Shown piece by piece: positions 1-6,388 of a DNA stretch of 7,254 nucleotides. The DNA lies in contig DIHQ01000178.1 in NCBI GenBank assembly GCA_002420235.1, positions 1 to 7,254 of the forward strand. The letters run 5' to 3'. The number at the start of each line of letters is the position of its first letter. Within the stretch, counting starts at the first letter, position 1. The notes below the pieces were generated by a model. The model was not told the origin of the DNA and did no database searches. It worked only from the letters and a program-made list of their open reading frames with translations. Origin of the DNA: Flavobacteriales bacterium UBA5692. GTDB taxonomy: Bacteria; Bacteroidota; Bacteroidia; Flavobacteriales_D; Sanyastnellaceae. A program made the position numbers and the translations under genes.

Positions 1-658
1 GTTTGGTTGTCAGCGCTTCACTTCCGTTTCTGGTGATTAAATGAACCAAAACACCAGCCATTACCGCGGTCAACGATCCAGATAGGACTTTGGTAAAGCG
101 CTGGGCCTTCATGAACGACGTTTCCCACGAAATTAAAATGGCAAGGCACACAAAAGTCACCAACATGGCCGTGGCTGAGGTATACGTAATGTTATCAGAA
201 AGCAACAAAAGAACATCGAATACTTTATCGGCTTTGATGGTTCCTTCGGCACCAGCATATCCCAACCCGTGTGGAATCTGCTTTATAAAAATAATAATTC
301 CGATGGCGGCTAGCATCCCTTGAATGACGCTGGAAGGAAAATACTTACCTACAACGCCAGCACGAATTAGGCCCAATACCAACTGAGCCAATCCACCTAT
401 GACTACTGCGAGAAGAAAGGCTTCAAATCCAACTTCCTGGATTCCGTCATATACAATGACGGCAAGACCCGCAGCCGGTCCAGAAACACCTACTTGGCTT
501 CCTGAAATAGGAGCCACGAGAAGTCCGCCAATAATTCCGGCAATCAATCCGGCAATGGGCTCCGCGCCCGAGGCGAGTGCAATACCTAGGCAGAGTGGCA
601 ATGCGACCAAAAAAACAACCAAGGACGCTGGCGCATCCTTTCCAATGTGCTGAAACAT
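1..658 (-). CDS. SulP-family inorganic anion transporter, N-terminal part (runs off the window)
   Basis: Inner-membrane permease for an inorganic anion such as sulfate or bicarbonate. The reverse-strand frame is open from an ATG at 658-656 to the left edge, giving 219 residues of a protein that normally has 500 or more. Hydrophobic segments lie near residues 11-30, 34-52, 57-71, 79-100, 111-127, 161-177 and 190-208, with few charges between them. Residues 51-64 (ISGSQVGVSGPAAG) match the GPxAG-type signature in the N-terminal transport core of SulP proteins, and residues 107-121 (FPSSVIQGMLAAIGI) fit the conserved helix start in bacterial members. The C-terminal core and any STAS domain lie outside the window, so the substrate cannot be assigned. 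Many Bacteroidota homologues sit beside carbonic anhydrase, but none is visible here. A small acidic protein gene ends 48 bp upstream on the same strand and may be cotranscribed. No strong ribosome binding site precedes the ATG. Confidence 0.93.
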   Translation of the reverse strand, partial: MFQHIGKDAPASLVVFLVALPLCLGIALASGAEPIAGLIAGIIGGLLVAPISGSQVGVSGPAAGLAVIVYDGIQEVGFEAFLLAVVIGGLAQLVLGLIRAGVVGKYFPSSVIQGMLAAIGIIIFIKQIPHGLGYAGAEGTIKADKVFDVLLLLSDNITYTSATAMLVTFVCLAILISWETSFMKAQRFTKVLSGSLTAVMAGVLVHLITRNGSEALTTK

Positions 659-706
659 AGTATTCAAGAATTAAAAAATGAACGATTAAGAGAGCAGGTA
701 AAAAGA

Positions 707-1054
707 CTACTTTGACCAAAAAGCAGCCTTTTGCGGAGGCTCAAAAATACCGCTCCTGTAGGGATCGTCCCACCCCCAATTAGAACCGAAAAAACAATGG
801 AATCGGAACATCATTTTAGCATTTTCTTTCCCTTCCCACCATCCAGACCACTTCTTCACCTCATCATCTGCAGCTTCTTCCTCGCCTTGTTTATTTTCCT
901 CACTGCGCTCATCATCTTTATCGGAAATGATCCAAACAACCTCATCCTCACCCCATTCTAAAACAGCGATGGCAGGCATTACCACCCAGCTCACAATGGA
1001 TAAAATTGAAATAAAGTAGACCCAACATGAGCAATATTTTGTTTTGAACCGCAC
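707..1054 (-). CDS. Small acidic membrane-anchored or exported protein of unknown function
   Basis: Not recognised as a named family. The 115-residue frame starts at GTG 1054-1052, only four codons after an in-frame stop, and ends with TAG at 709-707. An AAGGA-like stretch about 13 bases upstream may help initiation. An internal ATG at codon 26 is less likely, because it would remove the hydrophobic part. Residues 11-32 form one hydrophobic segment (uncleaved anchor or signal peptide) preceded by a basic N-terminus with two Cys (CSC, 8-10). Residues 36-67 are strongly acidic (runs such as DKDDERSEEN and GEEEAADDE), and the tail is aromatic with an IFEPP motif at 103-107. This plan of anchor, acidic stretch and 'PP' tail resembles small uncharacterised Bacteroidota proteins; that is recollection, not a search result. 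Its spacing suggests cotranscription with the SulP gene downstream. The weaknesses are the GTG start and the lack of a known family. Confidence 0.55.
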   Translation of the reverse strand: MRFKTKYCSCWVYFISILSIVSWVVMPAIAVLEWGEDEVVWIISDKDDERSEENKQGEEEAADDEVKKWSGWWEGKENAKMMFRFHCFFGSNWGWDDPYRSGIFEPPQKAAFWSK

Positions 1055-1152
1055 TCCACAAAACTAATCCTTAGAACCGAGGTGGTAAACCTCAAAATGT
1101 CAAAATTTCCTATGTGATACCAAGAGAAAAAATCCTGAATCCATTCCGATAA

Positions 1153-2349
1153 TCAAAGTATGATTGATGGTAAAAAATTCAAGGCAATCCACCCCCATTG
1201 TTGCCATCCATTACCAATATCGACCCTATTTTGAGTGGCGTACATCGCTTCTGTAGCTTGCATAACTGACCATCCGAAAGAAGCCTGAACAAAGGGCGTC
1301 GGTTTAAATACCACCACCGCATCATATTCGTTGGCAAATAACGCGTCAAATGTAGGGTTATAAAAACGATGATAGCGCAAATCCCAAACGGCTTTCCAAG
1401 CAGCGATACCGAACGGTTTCGACCAGTGTAGTCGCATGTCGGCCATACCATATGCCGGAATCCCAACATAAAATTGATCCATCCAGCCGTAATGGCGGTG
1501 GTTTGTTCCAAGAAATGGGTTAAAAGCACGACCGCGTTTATCTCCTTCAAGCCAATCCAAGGCGACCAATGCCGAACCCAAACCATGCGAATTGTAGTGC
1601 AATTCTGCAACGTACATAAACGATGTTGGATGGTCATCTGGTTGCTCTTGTGCATAGGTCTCCACAACCCAGGATACTCTCTTACTTTGAAATTCACCAG
1701 ACCATGTTGCTCCCGAAGTCACAACGGAAGCACTGGGTTCAAGCGAGTTTTTTTGATTAAAATAAAGGAAAGACAATCGATGTCTTTTGGATTCATAAAC
1801 GTGATAGCCCATGATGCGGGTTAACCCGGCTGGTGCATCCCAGGTTAACGCCGCTGTGGTTATGCCAAACGCCGTAGTTTGATCCCAGCGAAAACCGTCC
1901 AAAAATCGACCGTTTTGCGACCAATCCACAGCGCCCACAATTCGTTCGTTATCGAATGCAATTCGTTGACGTCCGGCTGTAATTCGGGTATTCTCACCTG
2001 GTGTCCAAGCACCCCAAGATTCTGCAGCAGCGAAGGCTCCATAACCAACAGCATTTCCAGCCATACCGCCGAATGTTCGAACATCCTGAAACCCAAGACG
2101 AATCTCCCACTTTTCGGTTTCGTGGTGCCAAGTGAAGCGGGTACGTTGCATTGTGAGCAGTTCTCCTGCTTCTCCAGGCTGTCGAAGACGCTTGTATCCG
2201 TCCCTCCATTCAGACCGAGGTCGAACTTGAAGCATCACACGATTTTCAGTAAAACCTGCGTCTTGAGCGCTGATCGGTGCGAGAGGCACCGATACAAATC
2301 CAGGCACAAAAAAAATAACATAGCTGATCCAACACTTCCTTTTGTCCAT
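1153..2349 (-). CDS. Alginate-export-family outer-membrane beta-barrel protein
   Basis: Predicted outer-membrane porin of the alginate-export type. The 398-residue frame starts at ATG 2349, preceded by an AAAGG-rich stretch, and ends with TGA. Residues 1-28 are a Sec signal peptide: basic MDKRK, a hydrophobic core, then a likely cut between Ala28 and Gln29 (PISA|QD), which is common in Bacteroidota. The mature part opens with 'VMLQVRPRSEWRDGYKR' (about 39-55), the typical first strand of this family. It continues with alternating amphipathic strands rich in Trp, Tyr and Phe and small turns (for example RTRFTWHHETEKWEIRLGFQDV, in pieces around 69-90), and ends in a hydrophobic last strand (WIALNFL). 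Length fits the family (about 400-450). In Pseudomonas, AlgE exports alginate, but many Bacteroidota members sit outside any polymer locus and their substrate is unknown. No polysaccharide gene is present here, so alginate transport should not be assumed. It appears to be transcribed alone from a promoter near 2400-2430. Confidence 0.87.
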   Translation of the reverse strand: MDKRKCWISYVIFFVPGFVSVPLAPISAQDAGFTENRVMLQVRPRSEWRDGYKRLRQPGEAGELLTMQRTRFTWHHETEKWEIRLGFQDVRTFGGMAGNAVGYGAFAAAESWGAWTPGENTRITAGRQRIAFDNERIVGAVDWSQNGRFLDGFRWDQTTAFGITTAALTWDAPAGLTRIMGYHVYESKRHRLSFLYFNQKNSLEPSASVVTSGATWSGEFQSKRVSWVVETYAQEQPDDHPTSFMYVAELHYNSHGLGSALVALDWLEGDKRGRAFNPFLGTNHRHYGWMDQFYVGIPAYGMADMRLHWSKPFGIAAWKAVWDLRYHRFYNPTFDALFANEYDAVVVFKPTPFVQASFGWSVMQATEAMYATQNRVDIGNGWQQWGWIALNFLPSIIL

Positions 2350-2399
2350 TTCCCTTTGGTTCCTTTTGTGGTTATTTCATCACAGTTCGATCCAAGAGA

Positions 2400-2430
2400 C
2401 AAAGTAATCGAGAAGGTTAGATTATCGCAA
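2400..2430 (-). promoter_or_regulatory. Possible Bacteroidota-type promoter of the beta-barrel gene
   Basis: On the reverse strand, TTG (2430-2428) is followed after 20 bases by TTACTTTG (2407-2400). This fits the Bacteroidota pattern of a -33 TTG and a -7 TAnnTTTG element, with one mismatch at the second base. It would leave an untranslated leader of about 45 bases before ATG 2349. It is inferred from motif and spacing only. Confidence 0.4.
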
Positions 2431-2603
2431 GCCGTTAGCTGAGCATCTCGGAAACTGCTTCAGAGCATAATTGTATTGAGAATCCAAAATTTACAACGGC
2501 CTGCTTTCGGCGAACCTATTCTGATGTGTAAGGTTACGGAATGAAGCAGCCGAAACCATTCAAAGCCTACTAGGCGCTGAACATAGGTGCCAATAAGGTG
2601 TTA

Positions 2604-2611
2604 TAATTTTG
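2604..2611 (+). promoter_or_regulatory. Candidate -7 element (TAATTTTG) of the plus-strand membrane protein gene
   Basis: TAATTTTG is an exact match to the Bacteroidota TAnnTTTG -7 consensus and sits 17 bases before ATG 2629. No clear -33 TTG lies at the usual distance; CTG at 2577-2579 is the nearest and is slightly too far. If used, the leader would be only about 10-12 bases. It also bears on the start choice, because a longer reading from GTG 2587 would place this element inside the coding region. Confidence 0.3.
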
Positions 2612-2628
2612 ATTTGCAGCAGATTAAC

Positions 2629-3477
2629 ATGAAATCATTCTTACTGGAAAGCGCAAACACAGTTCTTTCTGAATCCACTAGGTCTAGAGTAGAGCGTGGT
2701 TTAGTCGGATTGGCCTTGAGCATGTTTGTATTGCACTTGTTGTTGTATGCAGTCAATTTGATTTTTGAGTTCAATTGGCCTGACGCCTATTTCAGCCACC
2801 CGCTTCAGACATTGTACACTCCTTTCTCTGCCATTTTGGTTGCCGAGGTATACATGCTTATCCATTATTTACCTACCTCATTTGCACGTTCAATGGGTAA
2901 GCAAATGGAAATTGTTGCCTTAATTGAAATACGGTCTGTGTTTAAAGACGTGGATTTTACTACCAAGTGGCCTTGGGATGCCGATTTTTTTCCGCACCTA
3001 TTGGGGGCAATGATCGTTGGTAGTATACTCGTCGCGTTCTATCGCGTTTTACCGAGAAGAATAGCGCGAATCGAAGAAGCCGAACTACAACGATTCATTG
3101 AATTCAAGAAAATTCTAGCCGGCTTTTTGTTTGCCTACCTTATCTTCCTTAGTGGATGGTCACTGTTCACGTGGGCGTATGATTTGTTCGCGGGCTCCGA
3201 CTGGTCACTTCACGACCCCAACGACTTCTTCTACAACGACTTTTTCACGGCGCTGATTTTAGTAGACGTACTTCTCCTTGTGATTTCTTTCCGCTACTTG
3301 TCAGATTTTGGGTTGGTTTTCCGCAATTGCGGATTCATTATAGGTACCATTCTATTGCGCCGAGCACTTGTAATCGAGCCGTGGCATGCCCTAGCTTATG
3401 AAGCAACTAGTGCTCTGTTAGCTCTTCTTGTTCTCCTGCTACATCGAGGATTGACGAGTAGGGAGCCCGAGGATTGA
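2629..3477 (+). CDS. Multi-pass integral membrane protein of unknown function
   Basis: Function not recognised. From ATG 2629 the protein has 282 residues. An in-frame GTG at 2587 would add 14 polar residues, but it overlaps a promoter-like TAATTTTG and is less likely. About six or seven membrane segments are visible: residues 24-47, 64-81, 122-140, 163-186, 205-223, possibly 232-248, and 253-271. Between segments 2 and 3 is a hydrophilic loop (82-121) with a KQMEIVALIEIRSVFKDVD stretch. Between 3 and 4 is a charged, helical stretch (140-161, RRIARIEEAELQRF). A loop at 187-204 is rich in Asp and aromatic residues. The motifs LYTPFSAILVAEVYMLIHYLP (62-82, read in pieces) and VFRNCGF (230-236) look like family-defining blocks and recall uncharacterised Bacteroidota membrane proteins, from memory only. 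No transporter, channel or enzyme signature was seen. It is the only plus-strand gene and ends 11 bp from the convergent peptidase gene. Confidence 0.85.
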   Translation: MKSFLLESANTVLSESTRSRVERGLVGLALSMFVLHLLLYAVNLIFEFNWPDAYFSHPLQTLYTPFSAILVAEVYMLIHYLPTSFARSMGKQMEIVALIEIRSVFKDVDFTTKWPWDADFFPHLLGAMIVGSILVAFYRVLPRRIARIEEAELQRFIEFKKILAGFLFAYLIFLSGWSLFTWAYDLFAGSDWSLHDPNDFFYNDFFTALILVDVLLLVISFRYLSDFGLVFRNCGFIIGTILLRRALVIEPWHALAYEATSALLALLVLLLHRGLTSREPED

Positions 3478-3488
3478 TACGGATGAAA

Positions 3489-4523
3489 TCAATGCACCTC
3501 AACAGTGCCTTCCAGTGTTTCTCCAAACATTGCAATCCCTCGGCCATCCGGTGACGACCAAGCTCGAAACATCCCTGCACTATTGCAAACCAAAGCGATT
3601 ACACCCGATGCGTCAATGGAGACTACTCCGCCGTCTCCGCCCATATCTCCCATTTCATGGAATACTGATGAGCGAGCTGCATCGCTAAGTGTTTCACTTC
3701 CGTGCAACATTCGCGCGTGAATGTCTTGAGCTACTCCTGCGCGGATGAAATACTCCCCCCATCCTGTGGCCGAAACCGCACACGTCCTATTGTCAGCCCA
3801 AGTTCCCGCGCCGATGATTGGACTATCACCAATCCGCCCGTTTTTCTTATAATTCATACCCCCTGTGGAAGTTCCCGCGGCTAAATTTCCATTCCGATCC
3901 AGTGCCACGCATCCAACAGTTCCTTTTTTGTCCTCTAGCGCATTCTCGCTTGCAACTCTTCTTTTGGCACGCAAGTAACGGTTGTACGCTTTCGTTGTGA
4001 AGAACCATTCATCAGATGCACGCTCATGAGCAAAAGAGGTTGCAAATTCATGTGCACCGTGCCCGCTGAAAAAAACATGTTCGCTGGAATCCATCACCGA
4101 ACGAGCTACGGAAATGGGATGGCGAAAGCCCCGAATTCCAGCAACGGCTCCGCAGTTTCGCGAGCGGCCGTCTGCTATGGATGCATCGAATTCTTGAATC
4201 CCTTCTGCAGTAAAAACTGCGCCACGTCCTGCATTGAATAGCGAATCATCTTCCATCATCCGAATCACCACTTCAACGGCATCCACACTTCTCCCTCCCT
4301 CCGATAACACGTTTTCACCCCTAGCAAGCGCCTCTTGCAACGAAGCCGTATATGCCGCCTGTTGTTCCTCCGACAAATCCTCTTCGCCAAACTGCCCGGC
4401 CCCACCGTGGATGGCGATAGCCCAATCGCGGGAATTAAGCGGAGTTTCCTTTGCCACCTGTGGACCACACCCAATAACAATGACCAAGAACGTCACACCC
4501 CACAACACAGTTGTCTTTTGCAT
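3489..4523 (-). CDS. Isoaspartyl peptidase / plant-type L-asparaginase, lipoprotein
   Basis: Ntn-hydrolase of the asparaginase_2 family, which cleaves L-asparagine and/or beta-aspartyl (isoaspartyl) peptides after self-cleavage into two subunits. ATG 4523 gives 344 residues; a GTG one codon upstream (4526) is also in frame, but ATG is preferred. The N-terminus is a lipoprotein signal ending in V-I-G-Cys19, so the mature enzyme should be lipidated and outside the cytoplasm. No acidic run follows Cys19, so there is no obvious surface-export signal. WAIAIHGGAG (34-43) is the usual opening of the alpha subunit. The self-cleavage site is Gly201|Thr202 in KKGTVG. Thr202 is the nucleophile, and by alignment from memory with E. 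coli EcAIII the partners Thr220 (TSTGG), Arg230 and Asp233 (GRIGDSP) and Thr253 (ATGWGE) are all present, so it should be active. CNSAGMFRAW near the end is also family-typical. It is the second gene of a unit; its start lies seven bases after the stop of the dioxygenase-methyltransferase gene. Confidence 0.95.
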   Translation of the reverse strand: MQKTTVLWGVTFLVIVIGCGPQVAKETPLNSRDWAIAIHGGAGQFGEEDLSEEQQAAYTASLQEALARGENVLSEGGRSVDAVEVVIRMMEDDSLFNAGRGAVFTAEGIQEFDASIADGRSRNCGAVAGIRGFRHPISVARSVMDSSEHVFFSGHGAHEFATSFAHERASDEWFFTTKAYNRYLRAKRRVASENALEDKKGTVGCVALDRNGNLAAGTSTGGMNYKKNGRIGDSPIIGAGTWADNRTCAVSATGWGEYFIRAGVAQDIHARMLHGSETLSDAARSSVFHEMGDMGGDGGVVSIDASGVIALVCNSAGMFRAWSSPDGRGIAMFGETLEGTVEVH

Positions 4524-4530
4524 CACGATA

Positions 4531-5937
4531 TCAACTTAGATCCGGCTTTTTTCCAGACACGAACATTTTGCCATCGTGGGATTCTAACCCCACCGATTGA
4601 TCGTATCCTATGGTCGTCATCTCAATTTCCACAAATCCAGCCTCTTCCATCAATTTCTGAAGAGAAGTTGTTGAACAATAGTGCAAAAAGGCAACGTGTT
4701 CACCTTGTGCTCTGCGGTAAAAGACGTCCCCTCGTTCATACCCCTGGGTGCCCAGCCTTTGTTCTTGAAATTGCCGAATGGCTTCAGGGCCCCACTCATA
4801 CTGATCTTCTGCATCAAACGCATCGAAAAAAAACAAGCCGCCCGGATTGAGCATTTCATAAGATGCTCGAATTATATTCTGACGCGCCTCCCGATCTGGC
4901 AAATGGCCATATGCATAAAGGAGAGTGACAACGTCAAAAGCTTCATGTTTAACGAATGCCTCTGGCTGACGAAGCGAGGCTACTTGTACTTTCACGCCAC
5001 GATTTGTAGCCTGCGCAGCCATTTCTTCACACATGTCCACACCTTCCATGGTGTAGTCAAGCCCAGTGTCTTTTCGGATTTCTACAGCCCTTCTTCCAGT
5101 TCCACAAGCCAAGTGCATGACTCGATTAATGGGCTGATAACCAGCTAGGTTTAAGATGCCCTTGGCCACCAACCGATCAATGGCCGCGGTATACTTCCTA
5201 CGTTTTTGGATTTGAGCGTCGAGGGCATCGTATTGATTCGCTTGTTCAGTAAAGTAACCTTGAACCATACGTTCAATGTGCTCGGCACTTGGTTTGGGCA
5301 CAATATTGCATTGCACGTGCGAGGCCTCAGGTAAAGGCTCGAAGCAAAAAGCATTTTGTTGAATTGTGTGGTAATTCGAAACCGGAAGATGAATCGAAGC
5401 AGTGGGGGCTATTTCATTGCACGCAAATGTTGACCCTGTCTCTAAATCGTATAAAATCAAACCGTCTAAATTCTGCAAAGCAGGGTGATAAAAATGCAAG
5501 GTCACAAGTGATTCTTGATTGCTACCATTTCTGATTTTATGCACTGTACCGTCTGGTTCGGGTACCATACCTCTGGTGTGAGCACGCTGTACTTCTTTCT
5601 CACGAAGAGCGCCATCAACCAGCTCATAAGTAATATTTTCGAGAACTCCTTCAAGACATACCACCGTACCCCAAAATCCTTCGTGAAGATGCACGGCGCT
5701 CTCAACACCGGGTGGCCAGTGCAGTAAAACGACTTCGAACGGCTCAAGGCTCAAAATATTTCGAGAATAGTCTTCACTGTTATTAACCGCTGGGACATGG
5801 TCCCTCCAATTGCTACTGGTCCAGTCGATGCCTTCAACCCAGCGGCACAATCCTTCATAAGTCAAGGGCTCTGGCGCCTCATGGGCCAGATTGGCACACA
5901 AGTCTTCCAATTCAAATGGTTCTTTGGATGGAGACAT
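4531..5937 (-). CDS. Cysteine-dioxygenase-like cupin fused to a class I SAM methyltransferase
   Basis: Two-domain cytoplasmic enzyme of 468 residues with no signal peptide. Residues about 50-165 are a cysteine dioxygenase type I cupin, an iron enzyme that oxidises a thiol to a sulfinate with O2. YSRN (57-60) carries the substrate-carboxylate Arg59 of the 'Arg-type'. WPPGVESAVHLHEGFWG (74-90) gives iron ligands His83 and His85. TVHKIRN gives the third, His133. TLHFY gives Thr146-His148-Tyr150, matching the Ser-His-Tyr triad. Gly90 replaces the Cys of the mammalian Cys-Tyr crosslink, as in other bacterial members. Residues about 222-468 are a Rossmann methyltransferase: motif I HLACGTG (275-281, with His in place of the usual acidic first residue), GVD with acidic Asp301, motif IV FDVVTLLYAYGHL (334-346), and NPGGLFFFDAFD (364-375). 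A Cys-containing linker (160-220) joins them. The fusion is read through without a frameshift. Substrates are unknown; thiol oxidation followed by methylation is an inference. It leads a unit with the downstream asparaginase-like lipoprotein gene. Confidence 0.93.
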   Translation of the reverse strand: MSPSKEPFELEDLCANLAHEAPEPLTYEGLCRWVEGIDWTSSNWRDHVPAVNNSEDYSRNILSLEPFEVVLLHWPPGVESAVHLHEGFWGTVVCLEGVLENITYELVDGALREKEVQRAHTRGMVPEPDGTVHKIRNGSNQESLVTLHFYHPALQNLDGLILYDLETGSTFACNEIAPTASIHLPVSNYHTIQQNAFCFEPLPEASHVQCNIVPKPSAEHIERMVQGYFTEQANQYDALDAQIQKRRKYTAAIDRLVAKGILNLAGYQPINRVMHLACGTGRRAVEIRKDTGLDYTMEGVDMCEEMAAQATNRGVKVQVASLRQPEAFVKHEAFDVVTLLYAYGHLPDREARQNIIRASYEMLNPGGLFFFDAFDAEDQYEWGPEAIRQFQEQRLGTQGYERGDVFYRRAQGEHVAFLHYCSTTSLQKLMEEAGFVEIEMTTIGYDQSVGLESHDGKMFVSGKKPDLS

Positions 5938-6388
5938 GGGTTAGCTCTTCAACGTACAAGATAGTAGACTTGCAATGCTTCCTCCAAATTGTGGTAATTA
6001 ATCGGTGCGTGAATGCCTTCTCTCGTGTCCTTTTAACTTCCTCGTAATAAAAGGTTCATTTATGTGCAGATCTAAACCAATATCAGCCCGCTTGGATTCC
6101 GTTTGAAATCATCACTTAAAACAAGATTATTCAATTGAATTTTACACGACGAGCCAGCAGAAACTAAGGGATTGTGTAGACACTAAAGCGGGTAAATAAA
6201 ATTTAGTCAGAGGGAAACTAATTGCATGAACAATACGCAGATAATGGCAAGTCTAATCTCAACGCTTGCATAAAAGACCGTGCATTGTGGTAGTCCAACA
6301 TGCTCCGTTTTCCAGGAAATTACTACTCGATGGAACTCCGATATATACTCCTACTATCCTTAGAAAGGATAGCGCAAAGCCAACCTTT
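5938..6388. other. Long intergenic region with no convincing gene
   Basis: About 450 bases, AT-rich, between two same-strand genes. It should hold the promoter of the dioxygenase-methyltransferase gene, but I found no good TTG / TAnnTTTG pair on the reverse strand. A perfect 12-base palindrome, ATTCAATTGAAT, lies at 6129-6140, and a strong hairpin at 6354-6372. The only open frames are short: a 15-codon plus-strand frame from ATG 6225, and a longer plus-strand frame that overlaps the dehydrogenase on the opposite strand. No tRNA-like fold or riboswitch was recognised. Confidence 0.6.
6354..6372 (-). terminator. Perfect hairpin just after the dehydrogenase stop
   Basis: CTATCCTT (6354-6361) and AAGGATAG (6365-6372) form an 8-bp perfect stem around a three-base loop, starting 16 bases downstream of the stop codon of the minus-strand dehydrogenase gene. 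The position suits a transcription end or an RNA 3'-end stabiliser. No T-run follows on either strand, so it is not a textbook intrinsic terminator. Confidence 0.4.

Noticed and set aside
447..719. Reverse-strand frame of 90 codons overlapping the SulP gene
   Set aside because: The SulP frame on the same strand gives a clear family match across the region; this is an alternate-frame reading rich in Cys and Arg.
731..961. Plus-strand frame of 76 codons with a hydrophobic middle
   Set aside because: It is the antisense of the small acidic protein: Glu/Asp codons read backwards give Phe, Leu and Ile. No start signal was seen.
1127..1148. Possible terminator after the beta-barrel gene: T-run on the reverse strand behind GAAT-GG-ATTC
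   Set aside because: The stem has only four A/T-rich pairs and a two-base loop, too weak to call.
2565..2575. GCCTA-C-TAGGC inverted repeat upstream of the membrane protein gene
   Set aside because: Arms of only five bases, a single copy and no known regulator; not distinguishable from chance.
2587..2628. Longer start (GTG 2587) for the membrane protein
   Set aside because: It adds 14 residues with no family look, and the stretch contains a promoter-like TAATTTTG; ATG 2629 is simpler.
6129..6140. Perfect palindrome ATTCAATTGAAT
   Set aside because: A 12-base palindrome is expected about once or twice by chance in a window of this size, and no second copy or linked promoter was seen.
6225..6272. 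Fifteen-codon plus-strand frame from ATG 6225, with GAGGG upstream
   Set aside because: Too short, the spacing of the GAGGG is poor (about 14 bases), there is no promoter and no recognisable peptide.
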